Source: JACVRW01 sp963821275
GTDB taxonomy: Bacteria > Actinomycetota > Thermoleophilia > Solirubrobacterales > Thermoleophilaceae
Assembly (NCBI GenBank): GCA_963821275.1
Contig: CAWGDF010000001.1
Location: 372,001-436,000 of the forward strand
Direction of reading: 5' to 3'
DNA length: 64,000 nucleotides
Shown: positions 50,658-59,712 of the stretch, one piece after another
Numbering within the stretch: position 1 is the stretch's first letter
How the letters are laid out: each line of letters begins with the position of its first letter
Notes under the pieces: model-generated
Told to the model about the DNA's origin: nothing
Databases searched by the model: none
What the model saw: only the letters and a program-made list of their open reading frames with translations
Made by a program: the position numbers and the translations under genes

Positions 50658-52037
50658 CGTAGTATCGCCTCCATCGCCGCCGAGACCGTCAAGTTCACGC
50701 TCTCCGAGGACCGGATCCCCACCCACTGGGTCAACCTCCTCCCAGATCTCCCGGGCGACCCGCTGCCGCCGCTCAACCCGGGCACGATGGAGCCGGCCGG
50801 GCCGGACGACCTCACGCCGATCTTCCCGATGTCCCTGATCGGACAGGAGGTCTCCGGCGACCCGGAGGTGGAGATCCCGGAGGCGGTGCGGGACGCCTAC
50901 CGGCTGTGGCGGCCCACGCCGCTCTACCGGGCGCACCGGTTCGAGCGCGAGCTCGATACGCCCGCCCGCATCTACTACAAGTACGAGGGCGTCTCGCCGG
51001 CCGGGTCGCACAAGCCCAACAGCGCCGTCGCGCAGGCCTACGCGAACAAGGAGGCCGGCATCGAGCGCCTGGTCACGGAGACGGGCGCCGGCCAGTGGGG
51101 CTCGGCCCTCGCCCTGGCCTGCAGCATGTTCGGGCTCGACTGCCTGGTCTACATGGTCGGCGCGAGCTACGACCAGAAGCCCTACCGGCGGGCGATGATG
51201 GAGAGCTGGGGCGCGCGGGTCATCCGCTCACCCAGCGACACCACCGATTCCGGCCGCAGCCAGGCCGCCCACACCACGGGCTCGCTGGGCATCGCGATCT
51301 CCGAGGCGGTGGAGGTGGCCGCGGGCCACGCCGGCACCAACTACGCGCTGGGCTCGGTGCTGAACCACGTCTGCCTCCACCAGACGGTGATCGGCCAGGA
51401 GGCCCTGGCGCAGATGGAGCTGGCGGGCGACGAGCCGGACGTGGTGGTGGGCTGCGTGGGGGGCGGCTCCAACTTCGCCGGCATGGCGTTCCCCTTCATT
51501 CGGAGGGTCCTCCGGGACGGGGCGCAGACGCGTTTCGTGGCGGCCGAGCCGGCGGCCTGTCCCACGCTCACCCGCGGCGTCTACCACTACGACTTCGGCG
51601 ACACGGTCGGCCTCACGCCGCTGATGCCGATGTACACGCTGGGCCACGACTTCGTCCCGCCCCCGGTGCACGCCGGCGGACTGCGCTACCACGGCGACTC
51701 GCCGATCGTCTGCGGCCTGGTCAAGCACGGCTTGGTCGAGCCGCGGGCCTACAAGCAGAACGAGACGTTCGCGGCGGCGGTGCGCTTCGCGCGCACCGAG
51801 GCCATCCTTCCCGCGCCCGAGCCCGCGCACGCCATTCGCGCGGTCATGGACGAGGCCGATGCAGCGCGCGAGGCCGGCGAGGAGCGGGTGATCCTGTTCG
51901 GTCTCTGCGGCCACGGCCACTTCGACATGTCGGCCTACGACGCCTACCTGGCCGGCAAGCTGGAGGACCCGGACTTCTCGGAGGAGGAAATGCAGGCCGC
52001 GCTCGAGCGCCTGCCGGAGACGCCTGCGATCGCCTAG
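50643..52037 (+). CDS. Tryptophan synthase beta chain, TrpB2 type
   Basis: 464-residue PLP enzyme that joins indole and serine to make tryptophan. It is the long TrpB2 form: IAAETVKFTLSEDRIPTHWVNLLPDLPG at the start, the PLP lysine in YYKYEGVSPAGSHKPNSAVAQAY, phosphate loop CVGGGSNFAG, and the C-terminal HGHFDMSAYDAYLAGKLED. TrpB2 usually works without TrpA, and none is in the window. The only usable start upstream of the conserved part is the TTG at 50643, so the coding region overlaps the divergent membrane-protein start by 15 bases. Confidence 0.92.
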   Translation: MHRVHRSIASIAAETVKFTLSEDRIPTHWVNLLPDLPGDPLPPLNPGTMEPAGPDDLTPIFPMSLIGQEVSGDPEVEIPEAVRDAYRLWRPTPLYRAHRFERELDTPARIYYKYEGVSPAGSHKPNSAVAQAYANKEAGIERLVTETGAGQWGSALALACSMFGLDCLVYMVGASYDQKPYRRAMMESWGARVIRSPSDTTDSGRSQAAHTTGSLGIAISEAVEVAAGHAGTNYALGSVLNHVCLHQTVIGQEALAQMELAGDEPDVVVGCVGGGSNFAGMAFPFIRRVLRDGAQTRFVAAEPAACPTLTRGVYHYDFGDTVGLTPLMPMYTLGHDFVPPPVHAGGLRYHGDSPIVCGLVKHGLVEPRAYKQNETFAAAVRFARTEAILPAPEPAHAIRAVMDEADAAREAGEERVILFGLCGHGHFDMSAYDAYLAGKLEDPDFSEEEMQAALERLPETPAIA

Positions 52038-52050
52038 CCGGCTCGGCCGG
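52036..52050. repeat. Partial copy of the hairpin repeat core
   Basis: AGCCGGCTCGGCCGG, matching the core of the 35-bp repeats at 28305 and 49449, begins on the second base of the trpB2 stop codon and then diverges. It is again directly after a stop codon. Confidence 0.5.
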
Positions 52051-52068
52051 TTTCTGCTCCACAGTGCT

Positions 52069-52097
52069 GACTTGACCCCCCACTGGGGGGCAAAGTC
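52069..52097. terminator. Bidirectional terminator hairpin
   Basis: GACTTGACCCCCC (52069-52081), loop ACT, GGGGGGCAAAGTC (52085-52097), 11 of 13 pairs. It lies between the convergent trpB2 and membrane-protein genes, and the AAAG/CTTT ends give short A/T tracts for both directions. Confidence 0.7.
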
Positions 52098-52120
52098 ATC
52101 AATGCACCGGAGTTGTCGCT

Positions 52121-53023
52121 TCAGCCCCGCTTGCGCTTCCGCTTGCGCGACGCCGGCCGCTCGACCTCGGCCTCGGGCGCGGTCGGCTCCTCTTCGGCCT
52201 CGGGTGCGGTCGGCTCCTCTTCGGCGGCGTCGGGCTCCGGCTCGTCGCGCTCGTCCTGCCTGGGCTGCACCAGGCCACGCCGCTCGGCCGCCGAAGGCCA
52301 TGGAATCGAGCGGCCGGACTCCCAGGCCGGCCCGCGCCCTCCCGGCCAGCGCCCGAGGAAGACCAGCCCGAGGGCGCCAAGCCAGAAGGCGGCGATGATC
52401 GTGGCGATCTGCGGAGCCAGCTGAAGCACCAGCAGCGCGCCCGCGACCACGCCGAGGATGCCCATGAACGGGCTGAGCAGGCCCACCCGGCGGGCCCGCA
52501 GGGGCAGCATCACGAACAGGAACGCCAGCCCCAGCAATCCCGCAAACGAGAGGGCGAACACCGGCACGTTTTGGTTGTCCTCGATGAAGCGGTCCGCCCG
52601 CCGGTCGCCGGGCTCGCCGCGGATCACGCCGCTCTCGGCGAACTCCTGGGCCAGGTCGATGCGGTCGAGGGCGCCCAGGACCTGGGCCAAGGCGAAGAGC
52701 ACGGGTCCTATGACGATCAGGTAGACGAACCAGTGCGGGACGGCGGCCTCACGGTTCAGCACCGCCCTGAACAGGTAGTAGAAGACCGCGATCAGCAGCA
52801 GGGCGCCGAGCGCGTAGACGGCGGCGGAGCCGAGCACGAAGCCGGGCTTCTCGTCGACCGAGAGCAGGAAGTCCGGCAGCGGCTCGATGCCGGGGCGGTC
52901 TTCGAGCGGCGCCTGAAGCAACACCTGCTGGCCGATGAGCGCCAGCCCGGCCATGAACGCCGCCAGGGCCGCGGGCGTAGCCCAGCGAGCCTCCCACTCG
53001 AGTTGAGCTTCCTTGTCGCTCAC
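52121..53023 (-). CDS. Multi-pass membrane protein with acidic repeat tail
   Basis: 300 residues. About five hydrophobic segments: LAAFMAGLALIGQQVLL, GSAAVYALGALLLIAVFYYLF, WFVYLIVIGPVLFALAQVLGAL, FALSFAGLLGLAFLFVMLPL and GILGVVAGALLVLQLAPQIATIIAAFWLGALGLVFLG. The cytoplasmic tail from residue about 245 is acidic, with two near-copies of EEEPTAPEAE, and ends in a basic run RKRKRKRG. Family not recognised; the layout is common in actinobacteria. Its ATG overlaps the stop of the small gene upstream by 4 bases, and CBS-domain gene follows in the same run, so the three are one operon. Confidence 0.75.
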   Translation of the reverse strand: MSDKEAQLEWEARWATPAALAAFMAGLALIGQQVLLQAPLEDRPGIEPLPDFLLSVDEKPGFVLGSAAVYALGALLLIAVFYYLFRAVLNREAAVPHWFVYLIVIGPVLFALAQVLGALDRIDLAQEFAESGVIRGEPGDRRADRFIEDNQNVPVFALSFAGLLGLAFLFVMLPLRARRVGLLSPFMGILGVVAGALLVLQLAPQIATIIAAFWLGALGLVFLGRWPGGRGPAWESGRSIPWPSAAERRGLVQPRQDERDEPEPDAAEEEPTAPEAEEEPTAPEAEVERPASRKRKRKRG

Positions 53024-53208
53024 GCCCGGCGCGCGGGATCCTCGCCGGGGGGCACCCGCGGCGGGTAGTACTCGACGTCCTCGGGCGCGACGATCCGCGA
53101 CACGCGCTCGCCCACCAGCAGGACGGCATCGAGCGCCGGTGCCATAAGGCGGATGAGACCTTCGATCCGCCGCCTGGTGCGGAGCTGGTCGGGCGTGAGC
53201 GGAGCCAT
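53020..53208 (-). CDS. Small hypothetical protein
   Basis: 62 residues: MAPLTPDQLRTRRRIEGLIR then LMAPALDAVLLVGERVSRIV, ending in a Pro-rich tail (EYYPPRVPPGEDPARRA). An amphipathic or weakly hydrophobic helix sits at residues 20-40. Its ATG shares one base with the stop of the CBS gene, and its stop overlaps the next ATG by 4 bases, which supports it as a real translated gene. Function unknown. Confidence 0.65.
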   Translation of the reverse strand: MAPLTPDQLRTRRRIEGLIRLMAPALDAVLLVGERVSRIVAPEDVEYYPPRVPPGEDPARRA

Positions 53209-53654
53209 CAGCCGCCCCGCTGGTGGAAGTAGAACTCGGGCAGCGCCGCCTTCGCCACCTCGGCGGTGATGCGCTGGGCCTGGTGCAGGTCGCCCGCGCG
53301 GACCGCGAGGTCGTCGATGGTGACGATTCCCACGAGATCCTCCCCGGAGGTCACGGGCAGGCGGCGGATGCGGTGCTGCACCATCAGTGCCACCGCCTCC
53401 TCGATGTCCATCTCCACCTCACCGGTCACGAGCGGCCGGGACGCGTGCTGACCGGCCTTGCCGTCCGGCGTCACGTCGTCGGCCACCACGACCAGCGCGA
53501 GATCGCGATCGGTGATCACGCCCACCGGCCGCCTGCCCTCGCAGATGACCACCGAGCCGACATTGCGGTCGCGCATCAGCTCGCCCACATGTCGCAGGCT
53601 GTCGCCCGTCTCGGCGGTCACCACACCCTGGGTCATGACCTCGTTTATGCGCAC
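53208..53654 (-). CDS. CBS-domain pair protein
   Basis: 148 residues made of two CBS domains. The first is VRINEVMTQGVVTAETGDSLRHVGELM with GSVVICEGRRPVGVITDRDLA. The second is GEVEMDIEEAVALMVQHRIRRLPVTSGEDLVGIVTIDDLAV. Such stand-alone pairs bind adenine nucleotides and act as energy sensors. Starts at GTG 53654, 24 bases from the divergent reductase gene. First gene of the run with the small protein and the membrane protein. Confidence 0.92.
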   Translation of the reverse strand: MRINEVMTQGVVTAETGDSLRHVGELMRDRNVGSVVICEGRRPVGVITDRDLALVVVADDVTPDGKAGQHASRPLVTGEVEMDIEEAVALMVQHRIRRLPVTSGEDLVGIVTIDDLAVRAGDLHQAQRITAEVAKAALPEFYFHQRGG

Positions 53655-53678
53655 GGGGGCGACTGTATCGTCCCGGCG

Positions 53679-54791
53679 GTGACGATCGTCCTCTACGGCG
53701 CCACCGGCTACACCGGCCGCCTCACCGCCGGCGAGCTCGTCCGGCGCGGCCTCGACCACGTGCTGAGCGGCCGCAACGAGGAGGCACTGGCACAGCTCGC
53801 CGCCGAGCACGGCGGACGCGCCCAGGCGGCCTCACTCGATGACGAGCCGGCGCTTCGCAGGCTCCTCGCGGACGCCGACGTGGTGATCAACTGCGCGGGC
53901 CCCTTCACGCTGGCGGGCGACTCCCTGGTGCGGGCGGCAGTGGAAACGCGGACCCACTACGTCGACTCCACCGGCGAGCAGTCCTTCATCCGCATGGTCT
54001 TCGAGCGCCACGGAGCGGCCGCCGAGCGCGCGGGCGTCGCCCTGGTCCCCGCGCTCGGCTTCGACTACGCGCCCGGTGACTGCCTGGCCCACCTGACCGC
54101 CCGGGGACACGAGCCGCTGGACGAGCTGGTAGTCGCCTACGCGATCCGCGGGTTCGGGATGACCCGGGGAACGCTGCGCTCGGGGCTGGAGATGATGAAG
54201 GGCGGCGACGTGATCTACGAGGACGGCGACTGGCGGCCGGCCCCGCGCGGCGTCTACCGGGCGAGCTTCGCGTTCCCGGCGCCCATCGGCACCCGGGCCG
54301 TGACGCTCTATCCCGCGGGCGAGCCGATCACGGTCCCGCGGCACACCCGCACGCATAAGGTCACCGCACTGCTCACCTCGGACACCGCCGCTCCGCACCC
54401 GGCGCTGGCCCCGCTGCTGCCCCTCGTCATGCCCGCGCTGGGGCTGGCGCTGCGCACTCCGTTCCGCGGCCTGCTGAGCCGGGCGATCGGCGCCCTCCCG
54501 GAGGGCCCGCCCGAGGACGAGCGCCGGGCGGCGTCGTTTGTGGTCGTGGCCCTCGCCAGGGCCGCCGACGGCAGCGAGGCCCGCGGCGTGATCCGGGGCA
54601 GCGACGTGTACGGGCTCACGGCGGTCACGCTGGCGGAGGGAGCGGAGCTGATGAGCGTCCCCGGCTACGACCGGGCGGGCGCGCTGGCGCCGGCCGCGGC
54701 CTACGACCCCGCGAGCTTCCTCGACGCGCTCGCCGGCCACGGCCTGTCCTGGGAGCTGTCCGGCGGGCTGACGGAGCCGGCGCTGGGCTGA
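53679..54791 (+). CDS. Saccharopine dehydrogenase-like NAD(P)-binding protein
   Basis: 370 residues. Rossmann start TIVLYGATGYTGRLTAGELVRRGLDHVLSGRN at GTG 53679, then VVINCAGPFTLAGDSLVRAAVETRTHYVDSTGEQ and LVPALGFDYAPGDCLAHL. This is the trans-acting enoyl reductase / saccharopine dehydrogenase-like group common in actinobacteria. Substrate unknown. A hydrophobic helix near residues 245-265 (LAPLLPLVMPALGLALRTPF) suggests membrane association. Divergent from the CBS gene. Confidence 0.87.
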   Translation: MTIVLYGATGYTGRLTAGELVRRGLDHVLSGRNEEALAQLAAEHGGRAQAASLDDEPALRRLLADADVVINCAGPFTLAGDSLVRAAVETRTHYVDSTGEQSFIRMVFERHGAAAERAGVALVPALGFDYAPGDCLAHLTARGHEPLDELVVAYAIRGFGMTRGTLRSGLEMMKGGDVIYEDGDWRPAPRGVYRASFAFPAPIGTRAVTLYPAGEPITVPRHTRTHKVTALLTSDTAAPHPALAPLLPLVMPALGLALRTPFRGLLSRAIGALPEGPPEDERRAASFVVVALARAADGSEARGVIRGSDVYGLTAVTLAEGAELMSVPGYDRAGALAPAAAYDPASFLDALAGHGLSWELSGGLTEPALG

Positions 54792-54794
54792 GTC

Positions 54795-55901
54795 TCAGGC
54801 CGCCGGCGGCACGATCCGAACGACCCGGTCGTCGCCCTCCCGCGGGGCACCGCGCCCGTCGCGGTTGCTGGTCAGTGCGTAGAGAGCACCGTCGGGACCC
54901 TCGACCACGGCGCGCACGCGGCCCAGCTCGCCCTCGAACAGGGCCTCGTTCTCGCTCACCCGGGCGCCGGAGAACGAGAGCCGGCGCACCTGCTCCCCCA
55001 CCAGGGCGCCGATCAGGTAGTCACCGGTCCACGCCGAGCCGGGAAGGCTCACGAAGGTGGCGCCGGAGGGGGCGATCGAGTCCTCGTAGACCGCGCGAGG
55101 AGCCGTGAAGTCGCCGTGGTCGGAGCCCTCCACCTCGGGCCAGCCGTAGTTCGCACCGGGCTCGATCAGGTTCACCTCGTCATCGCCCTCGGGCCCGTGC
55201 TCGGTGGCCACGAGCCGGTCCGAGCCCGGCTGCCAGTCCAGACCCTGCACGTTGCGGTGGCCCAGGCTGTGGACCTCGGCCCGCCCGTCCTCGATCCGCA
55301 GGATCTTGCCGTTGAGCGAGCTCTCGTCCTGGGACAGCGTGTCCTGGCCGGCATCGCCCGTGGTCGCGTACAGCGCGCCGTCGGGCCCGAAGCGGATGCG
55401 GCCGCCGTCGTGGATCGCACCGGCCTGGATCCCCTCTACGAGCACGCGGTCCTCCTCCAGGCTCTGGCCGTCGAAGCGGTAGCGGACCACCTCGTTGCCC
55501 GTGTCCGTCGTGCGGTAGAGGTAGACGAACGAGTTGGCCTCGAAGTCCGGGTCTACGGCGACCCCCAGCAGACCGCCCTCTCCGATGGCCGCAACCTCGA
55601 TCTCGGCCAGCGGCTCGGGTTGGAGGCGCAGCTGTCGTGAGAGCAGTCGCACACGGCCCGGACGCTCGGTGAGCAGCGCACGTCCGTCGGGCAGGAAAGC
55701 CAGGTCCCAGGGCGCCTCCAGGCCCTCCGCCACGGTCTCGAGTCGCGGCCCGCCCTCGGAGCGCAGCAGCCCGCCGGCATCGGCCCGGGGGGCGTTCTCG
55801 GCCCGGGGCGGGCTCTGGCGGGATTCTTCGTCACCGCCGCCGCAGCCGGCCGCGGCCAGCGCGGCAACCGCGAGCGCCAGGAACGGGCGGCAGCGAGGCA
55901 C
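54795..55901 (-). CDS. PQQ-dependent sugar dehydrogenase-like lipoprotein
   Basis: 368 residues with a lipoprotein signal (RPFLALAVAALAAAGCGGG). The six-bladed propeller carries family motifs: LETVAEGLEAPWDLAFLPDGRALLTERPGRVRLL, GGLLGVAVDPDFEANSFVYLYRT, HDGGRIRFGPDGALYATTGDAGQ, GHRNVQGLDWQPGSDRLVATEHGPEGDDEVNLIEPGANYGWP and DGALYALTSNRDGRG. These match soluble glucose/aldose dehydrogenases of the YliI/GSDH type, which oxidise sugars outside the membrane with PQQ. No PQQ synthesis genes are in the window. Confidence 0.92.
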   Translation of the reverse strand: MPRCRPFLALAVAALAAAGCGGGDEESRQSPPRAENAPRADAGGLLRSEGGPRLETVAEGLEAPWDLAFLPDGRALLTERPGRVRLLSRQLRLQPEPLAEIEVAAIGEGGLLGVAVDPDFEANSFVYLYRTTDTGNEVVRYRFDGQSLEEDRVLVEGIQAGAIHDGGRIRFGPDGALYATTGDAGQDTLSQDESSLNGKILRIEDGRAEVHSLGHRNVQGLDWQPGSDRLVATEHGPEGDDEVNLIEPGANYGWPEVEGSDHGDFTAPRAVYEDSIAPSGATFVSLPGSAWTGDYLIGALVGEQVRRLSFSGARVSENEALFEGELGRVRAVVEGPDGALYALTSNRDGRGAPREGDDRVVRIVPPAA

Positions 55902-55952
55902 CCAGCGGAGCGTAGTGGCGTGGCACCTGCGAAACCGGGTACTCCGCAGGGC

Positions 55953-57644
55953 ATGCCCGCCCTTCGTCTCGTCATCCTGCTCGCAGCGATCCTGCTAGCC
56001 CTGCCGGCGACCGCGCTCGCCCAGGCCAAGGAGCCCACGGCCACCGGGAAGGGAGGCGCGGCGGCCACGGTCGACCTGAACGCCACCCAGGCGGCGGTTC
56101 GCACCCTCCGCGCGGGAGGCAACGCCGTGGACGCCGCGGTGGCCGCCGCGGGTGTGCTCGGCGTGACCGAGCCCTTCTCCTGCGGGATCGGCGGCGGCGG
56201 GTTCATGGTGATCCGCACCCAGGACGGACGGGTGACCACGATCGACTCGCGCGAGACGGCGCCGCGCGCGATGCGTCCCGACTCGTTCCTCGAGAACGGA
56301 CGGGTGCTGCCGCTCGCCGAGGCGCGCTGGAGCGGGCTGTCGGCCGGCGTGCCCGGCACCGTCCGGGGCTGGCAGAAGGCGCTGCGGCGCTACGGGACCT
56401 GGTCGCTGCGGCGTGCCCTGCGGCCGGGCATCGAGACCGCCCGCGAGGGGTTCACAGTCGACGAGACGTTCAAGTCGCAGACCGAGCCCAACCTCGACTG
56501 GTTCGACGACGTGCCCTCCACCGAGGTGCTCTACCTGGACTCCGACGGCTCCCCGCGCGATCCGGGCACCGTGCTGCGCAACCCCGACCTCGCCCGCACC
56601 TACCGCCGGATCGCCGACCTCGGGCCGCGCGGCTTCTACCGCGGCCCGATCGCGGAGGCCATTGTGGCGGCCGCCAAGAACCCGCCCGTGGCGCCCGACG
56701 CCAACCATGTCTGGCGACCCGGCGTCATGACCGAGGCGGACCTGCGCGCCTACCGCGCGGTCAAGCGGCCGCCCACCCGGGTGGGCTACCACGGACTCGA
56801 CGTGTACGGGATGGGGCCGCCTTCGAGCGGCGGCTCCACGGTGGGCGAGGCGCTCAACATCCTCGAGCGCTTCGACCTCTCGGAGAGCAAGCGCACGCAG
56901 TCACTACACCTGTTTCTGGAGGCGTCCCGCTTCTCGTTCGCCGACCGCAACGCCTACCTCGCCGACCCGGACTTCTACGACGTGCCGCTGCGCGCGCTGC
57001 TCTCGGAGCGCTTCGCCGCCCAGCGCGCGGCGCTCATCAAGCCGCGCCAGGCCGCCACCAGCCCGGTCGCGCCCGGCGACCTACGCCTCGAGACCACACA
57101 CCTGACGGTGAGCGACCGCTGGGGCAACGTCGTGACCTACACGTTCACGATCGAGTCCACCGGCGGCAACGGCATCGTCGTGCCCGGCTGGGGCTTCCTG
57201 CTCAACAACGAGCTGACCGACTTCAACTACGACTCGCTCACCCATCCCAACCGGGTCGAGGGCGGCAAGCGGCCGCGCAGTTCGATGAGCCCCACGATCG
57301 TGCTCGACCGTGGCCGGCCGTTCCTGGCGGTCGGCTCCCCCGGCGGCTCGATGATCATCACCACCGTGCTGCAGGTGCTGCTGGAGCGCCTCGACCTCGG
57401 GGCCACGCTGCCCGAGGCGATCGCCTCGCCCCGGGCCAGCCAGCGCAACACCGCGATGACCATCGCCGAGCCGGCCTTCCGGGCGACAGAGGCGCCAGCC
57501 CTGGAGAGGTACCAGCACGTGTTCGACACCCAGGCGGAGATCGGCGCCGCGACCGGCATCGAGTTCCTGGGCGGCGGGCGCGTGCTTGCGGCGGCCGAGC
57601 CGGTCCGCCGCGGCGGCGGGAGCGCCGCGGTGGTGCGGCCGTAG
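55953..57644 (+). CDS. Gamma-glutamyltransferase
   Basis: 563 residues, exported (PALRLVILLAAILLALPATALA). The Ntn-hydrolase fold is complete. The N-terminal part has AVRTLRAGGNAVDAAVAAAGVLGVTEPFSCGIGGGGFMVIR. The self-cleavage site is in LETTHLTVSDRWGNVVTYTFTIES, where the second Thr becomes the nucleophile of the small subunit. RPRSSMSPTIVLDRGRPFLAVGSPGGSMIITTVLQVLLE is the substrate region. The family breaks down glutathione and related gamma-glutamyl compounds; actinobacteria use mycothiol instead, so the substrate is open. The ATG is at 55953; an upstream start in frame would add a non-signal lead. Confidence 0.93.
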   Translation: MPALRLVILLAAILLALPATALAQAKEPTATGKGGAAATVDLNATQAAVRTLRAGGNAVDAAVAAAGVLGVTEPFSCGIGGGGFMVIRTQDGRVTTIDSRETAPRAMRPDSFLENGRVLPLAEARWSGLSAGVPGTVRGWQKALRRYGTWSLRRALRPGIETAREGFTVDETFKSQTEPNLDWFDDVPSTEVLYLDSDGSPRDPGTVLRNPDLARTYRRIADLGPRGFYRGPIAEAIVAAAKNPPVAPDANHVWRPGVMTEADLRAYRAVKRPPTRVGYHGLDVYGMGPPSSGGSTVGEALNILERFDLSESKRTQSLHLFLEASRFSFADRNAYLADPDFYDVPLRALLSERFAAQRAALIKPRQAATSPVAPGDLRLETTHLTVSDRWGNVVTYTFTIESTGGNGIVVPGWGFLLNNELTDFNYDSLTHPNRVEGGKRPRSSMSPTIVLDRGRPFLAVGSPGGSMIITTVLQVLLERLDLGATLPEAIASPRASQRNTAMTIAEPAFRATEAPALERYQHVFDTQAEIGAATGIEFLGGGRVLAAAEPVRRGGGSAAVVRP

Positions 57645-57679
57645 CTCGCCGGCGGGGCCGCATCCCTAGACTCGTCTGC

Positions 57680-57958
57680 ATGTCCTCTGAAGACCCCTTC
57701 GGCGGCCTCTTCGGCGACCCGGACGAGCTCCGGCGGCGCATGGGAGAGTTCGCCGAGCAGATGCAGGGCGCCCAGAAGGTGGCCTGGGCCGACAACGCGA
57801 TCAAGCTCGCCGTGGAGATGAGCGTCGCCGGGCTCCAGCGGCTCAACCTCCAGGGCAACGCCGAGCAGCAGGCCCAGGACCTGCTCCAGGCCATGCGGCT
57901 GATCTTCCCGGAGGCCGTGATCCTCGTGCGAGAGGCGCGCGAAGGGTTCGGGACCTAG
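57680..57958 (+). CDS. Small hypothetical protein
   Basis: 92 residues: MSSEDPFGGLFGDPDELRRR, then GEFAEQMQGAQKVAWADNAIKLAVEM, mostly amphipathic helix, ending FPEAVILVREAREGFGT. No signal or cysteine. Codon bias matches neighbours and the start has its own spacing (36 bases) from the GGT gene, so it is probably real. Function not recognised. Confidence 0.65.
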   Translation: MSSEDPFGGLFGDPDELRRRMGEFAEQMQGAQKVAWADNAIKLAVEMSVAGLQRLNLQGNAEQQAQDLLQAMRLIFPEAVILVREAREGFGT

Positions 57959-57992
57959 GGCCGGTACGGCCGCCTGCCGGCCACGGTCGCCT

Positions 57993-59060
57993 TCAGCTCG
58001 CCCGCCCCGGCGCCCCCGCCTCCGGCCGCTCGGGCGTAGCTCGCCGGGCGTCGTCCTCGGCCGCCCGGTCCTCGCGGCCGCGGCGGATCGCCTCCTTGAA
58101 GCTGCGGATCCGGAAGATGAACACGAGCGCGGTGAAGCCGATGCCGAAGGTGAGCGCCCCGATCGCGATCTGCTGCCCGACCGAGTAGGCGGCGACCGTC
58201 GAGCCCGCGGCGGTGCCCGCGAACACCTTGACCAGCAGCGCCTGCTGCACGCCCGCGCCCTGCGGCGTGAAGGGCACCGCCGCCGACACGGCGTTCACGC
58301 CCAGCACCAGCAGCACGTTCTTCACCGAGCCCCCCACCTGGAAGGCCTCGAGCAGCATCCAGAACGCGGCGAAGCGGAAGCCCCAGCCGGCGAACTGCAC
58401 GTAGAACACCTCGCGGAAGTAGCGGCGTCGGTCGCGCAGGATCGTCAGCCCCTGCCGCACCCGCTCCCAGAAGGCCCGGACCCGCGCGCTGAGCAGCGCG
58501 AACGCCAGCAGCCCGCCCACCGCCAGCGCCGTGAGCAGGAAGAGCGTGAGGCGGGGGTGCTGGGCGAGGTAGGAGAGGTCGAAGGCGTTGAGCTTGGCGA
58601 AGTCCGGCGGCTTGGGGAACACACCCTGGGTGAACGCGAACAGCAGGATGAGGGAGCCCATCGCGATGTCGAAGCCGAGCTCGACCACGAAGGTGGCCGC
58701 GACCGCCGGATAGCTGGAGTTCGGCACCGAGGTCTTGGTCAGGAACAGGCGGACCACGTCGCCTCCGCGCGCCGGGATGACCGCGTTGAAGCCGTAGCCC
58801 GCGAAGTAGGCCCCCCAGATCTCCCGGAAGTTGAAGCGCTCGCCCGGATAGGCGGCGCGCAGGATGTTGAAGCTGGCGCGGGCCCGGAGCGTCAGGTAGA
58901 CCGTGAACAGGGCGAGGGCCAGCACCAGCGGCCCGAGGCGCACCGCGGCCAGGTTCGAGAGGAAGTCGTCCACGGCCTCGAAGAAGGCCTCGAAGGAATC
59001 GCCGAGGGTCGCCAGGGGCACCTCCTGAAAGTTACGGTGCGGGCCGTGGAGCCCGCGCAC
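57993..59060 (-). CDS. UPF0104 / LPG-synthase-TM-like membrane protein
   Basis: 355 residues with about eight hydrophobic helices. The family segment is NFREIWGAYFAGYGFNAVIPARGGDVVRLFLTKTSVPNSSYPAVAATFVVELGFD, followed by GVNAVSAAVPFTPQGAGVQQALLVKVFAG. This matches the flippase-like part of lysylphosphatidylglycerol synthases and related UPF0104 proteins, which move lipids or lipid-linked molecules; no synthase domain is attached. The ATG at 59060 gives MRGLHGPHRNFQ; the conserved part begins near residue 18. The C-terminal tail is charged and Pro-rich. Confidence 0.88.
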   Translation of the reverse strand: MRGLHGPHRNFQEVPLATLGDSFEAFFEAVDDFLSNLAAVRLGPLVLALALFTVYLTLRARASFNILRAAYPGERFNFREIWGAYFAGYGFNAVIPARGGDVVRLFLTKTSVPNSSYPAVAATFVVELGFDIAMGSLILLFAFTQGVFPKPPDFAKLNAFDLSYLAQHPRLTLFLLTALAVGGLLAFALLSARVRAFWERVRQGLTILRDRRRYFREVFYVQFAGWGFRFAAFWMLLEAFQVGGSVKNVLLVLGVNAVSAAVPFTPQGAGVQQALLVKVFAGTAAGSTVAAYSVGQQIAIGALTFGIGFTALVFIFRIRSFKEAIRRGREDRAAEDDARRATPERPEAGAPGRAS

Positions 59061-59156
59061 GGATCACCCGCCGGCGTGTACTGCGGCGGCGGCGTGACCT
59101 CGCGCGTGCGTCCGCTTCCGGCGCAGGTACGCGGGCGAGCGCTTCGCCCCCGGCCA

Positions 59157-59648
59157 CTACGTGGTGGAGGCCAGAGCGAGGCCCCGCCGCGGCACCGGCG
59201 CCGACTGAGCGATCGACGTTGTCGTCTGCCCCAGCGGCGCGAAGCGGTCGATCACCTTCTCGAGGTGGGTCACGTCGCGCAGGTGGGCCGTCACGAAGTA
59301 GCAGTCCTCGCCCGTCACGCGCACGCAGTCCACGACCTCGGGCGTCTCCTGCGCCAGCTCGGCGACGTTGTAGAGCTGCCCCGGCGCCGGCCGCACCCGG
59401 ATGATCGCGGTGAGCGCCAGCCCCAGGGCGCGCGGGTCGATCTCGGCCCGGTAGCCGCGGATCACCCCGCGCTGCTCCAGCCGCTGGATGCGCTCCGCGA
59501 CCGCCGGAGCCGACAGCGCGACCCGGCGACCGAGCTCGGCGATGGTCAGGCGGGCGTCCTCCTGCAGCTCGGCGAGGAGACGGCGGTTGATGTCGTCGAT
59601 CTGATCTTCCTCGGCCCCGAGGCCATTTTGCCGTTGATTCACAGTCAT
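59157..59648 (-). CDS. Lrp/AsnC-family transcription regulator
   Basis: 163 residues. The helix-turn-helix is DINRRLLAELQEDARLTIAELGRRVALSAPAVAERIQRLEQRGVIRGYRAEIDP, followed by the RAM ligand-binding domain (AIIRVRPAPGQLYNVAELAQETPEVVDCVRVTGEDCYFVTAHLRDVTHLEKVIDRF). It starts at ATG 59648 (MTVNQRQNG) and is divergent from the EamA transporter with 64 bases between. It probably controls that transporter in response to an amino acid, as Lrp relatives often do for exporters. Confidence 0.93.
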   Translation of the reverse strand: MTVNQRQNGLGAEEDQIDDINRRLLAELQEDARLTIAELGRRVALSAPAVAERIQRLEQRGVIRGYRAEIDPRALGLALTAIIRVRPAPGQLYNVAELAQETPEVVDCVRVTGEDCYFVTAHLRDVTHLEKVIDRFAPLGQTTTSIAQSAPVPRRGLALASTT

Positions 59649-59712
59649 ATCACGCACTCTACCTTGGCTGGACCCTGGACAGGGGCCAATAGGCCGGTGA
59701 TTCTCTGGGGCC

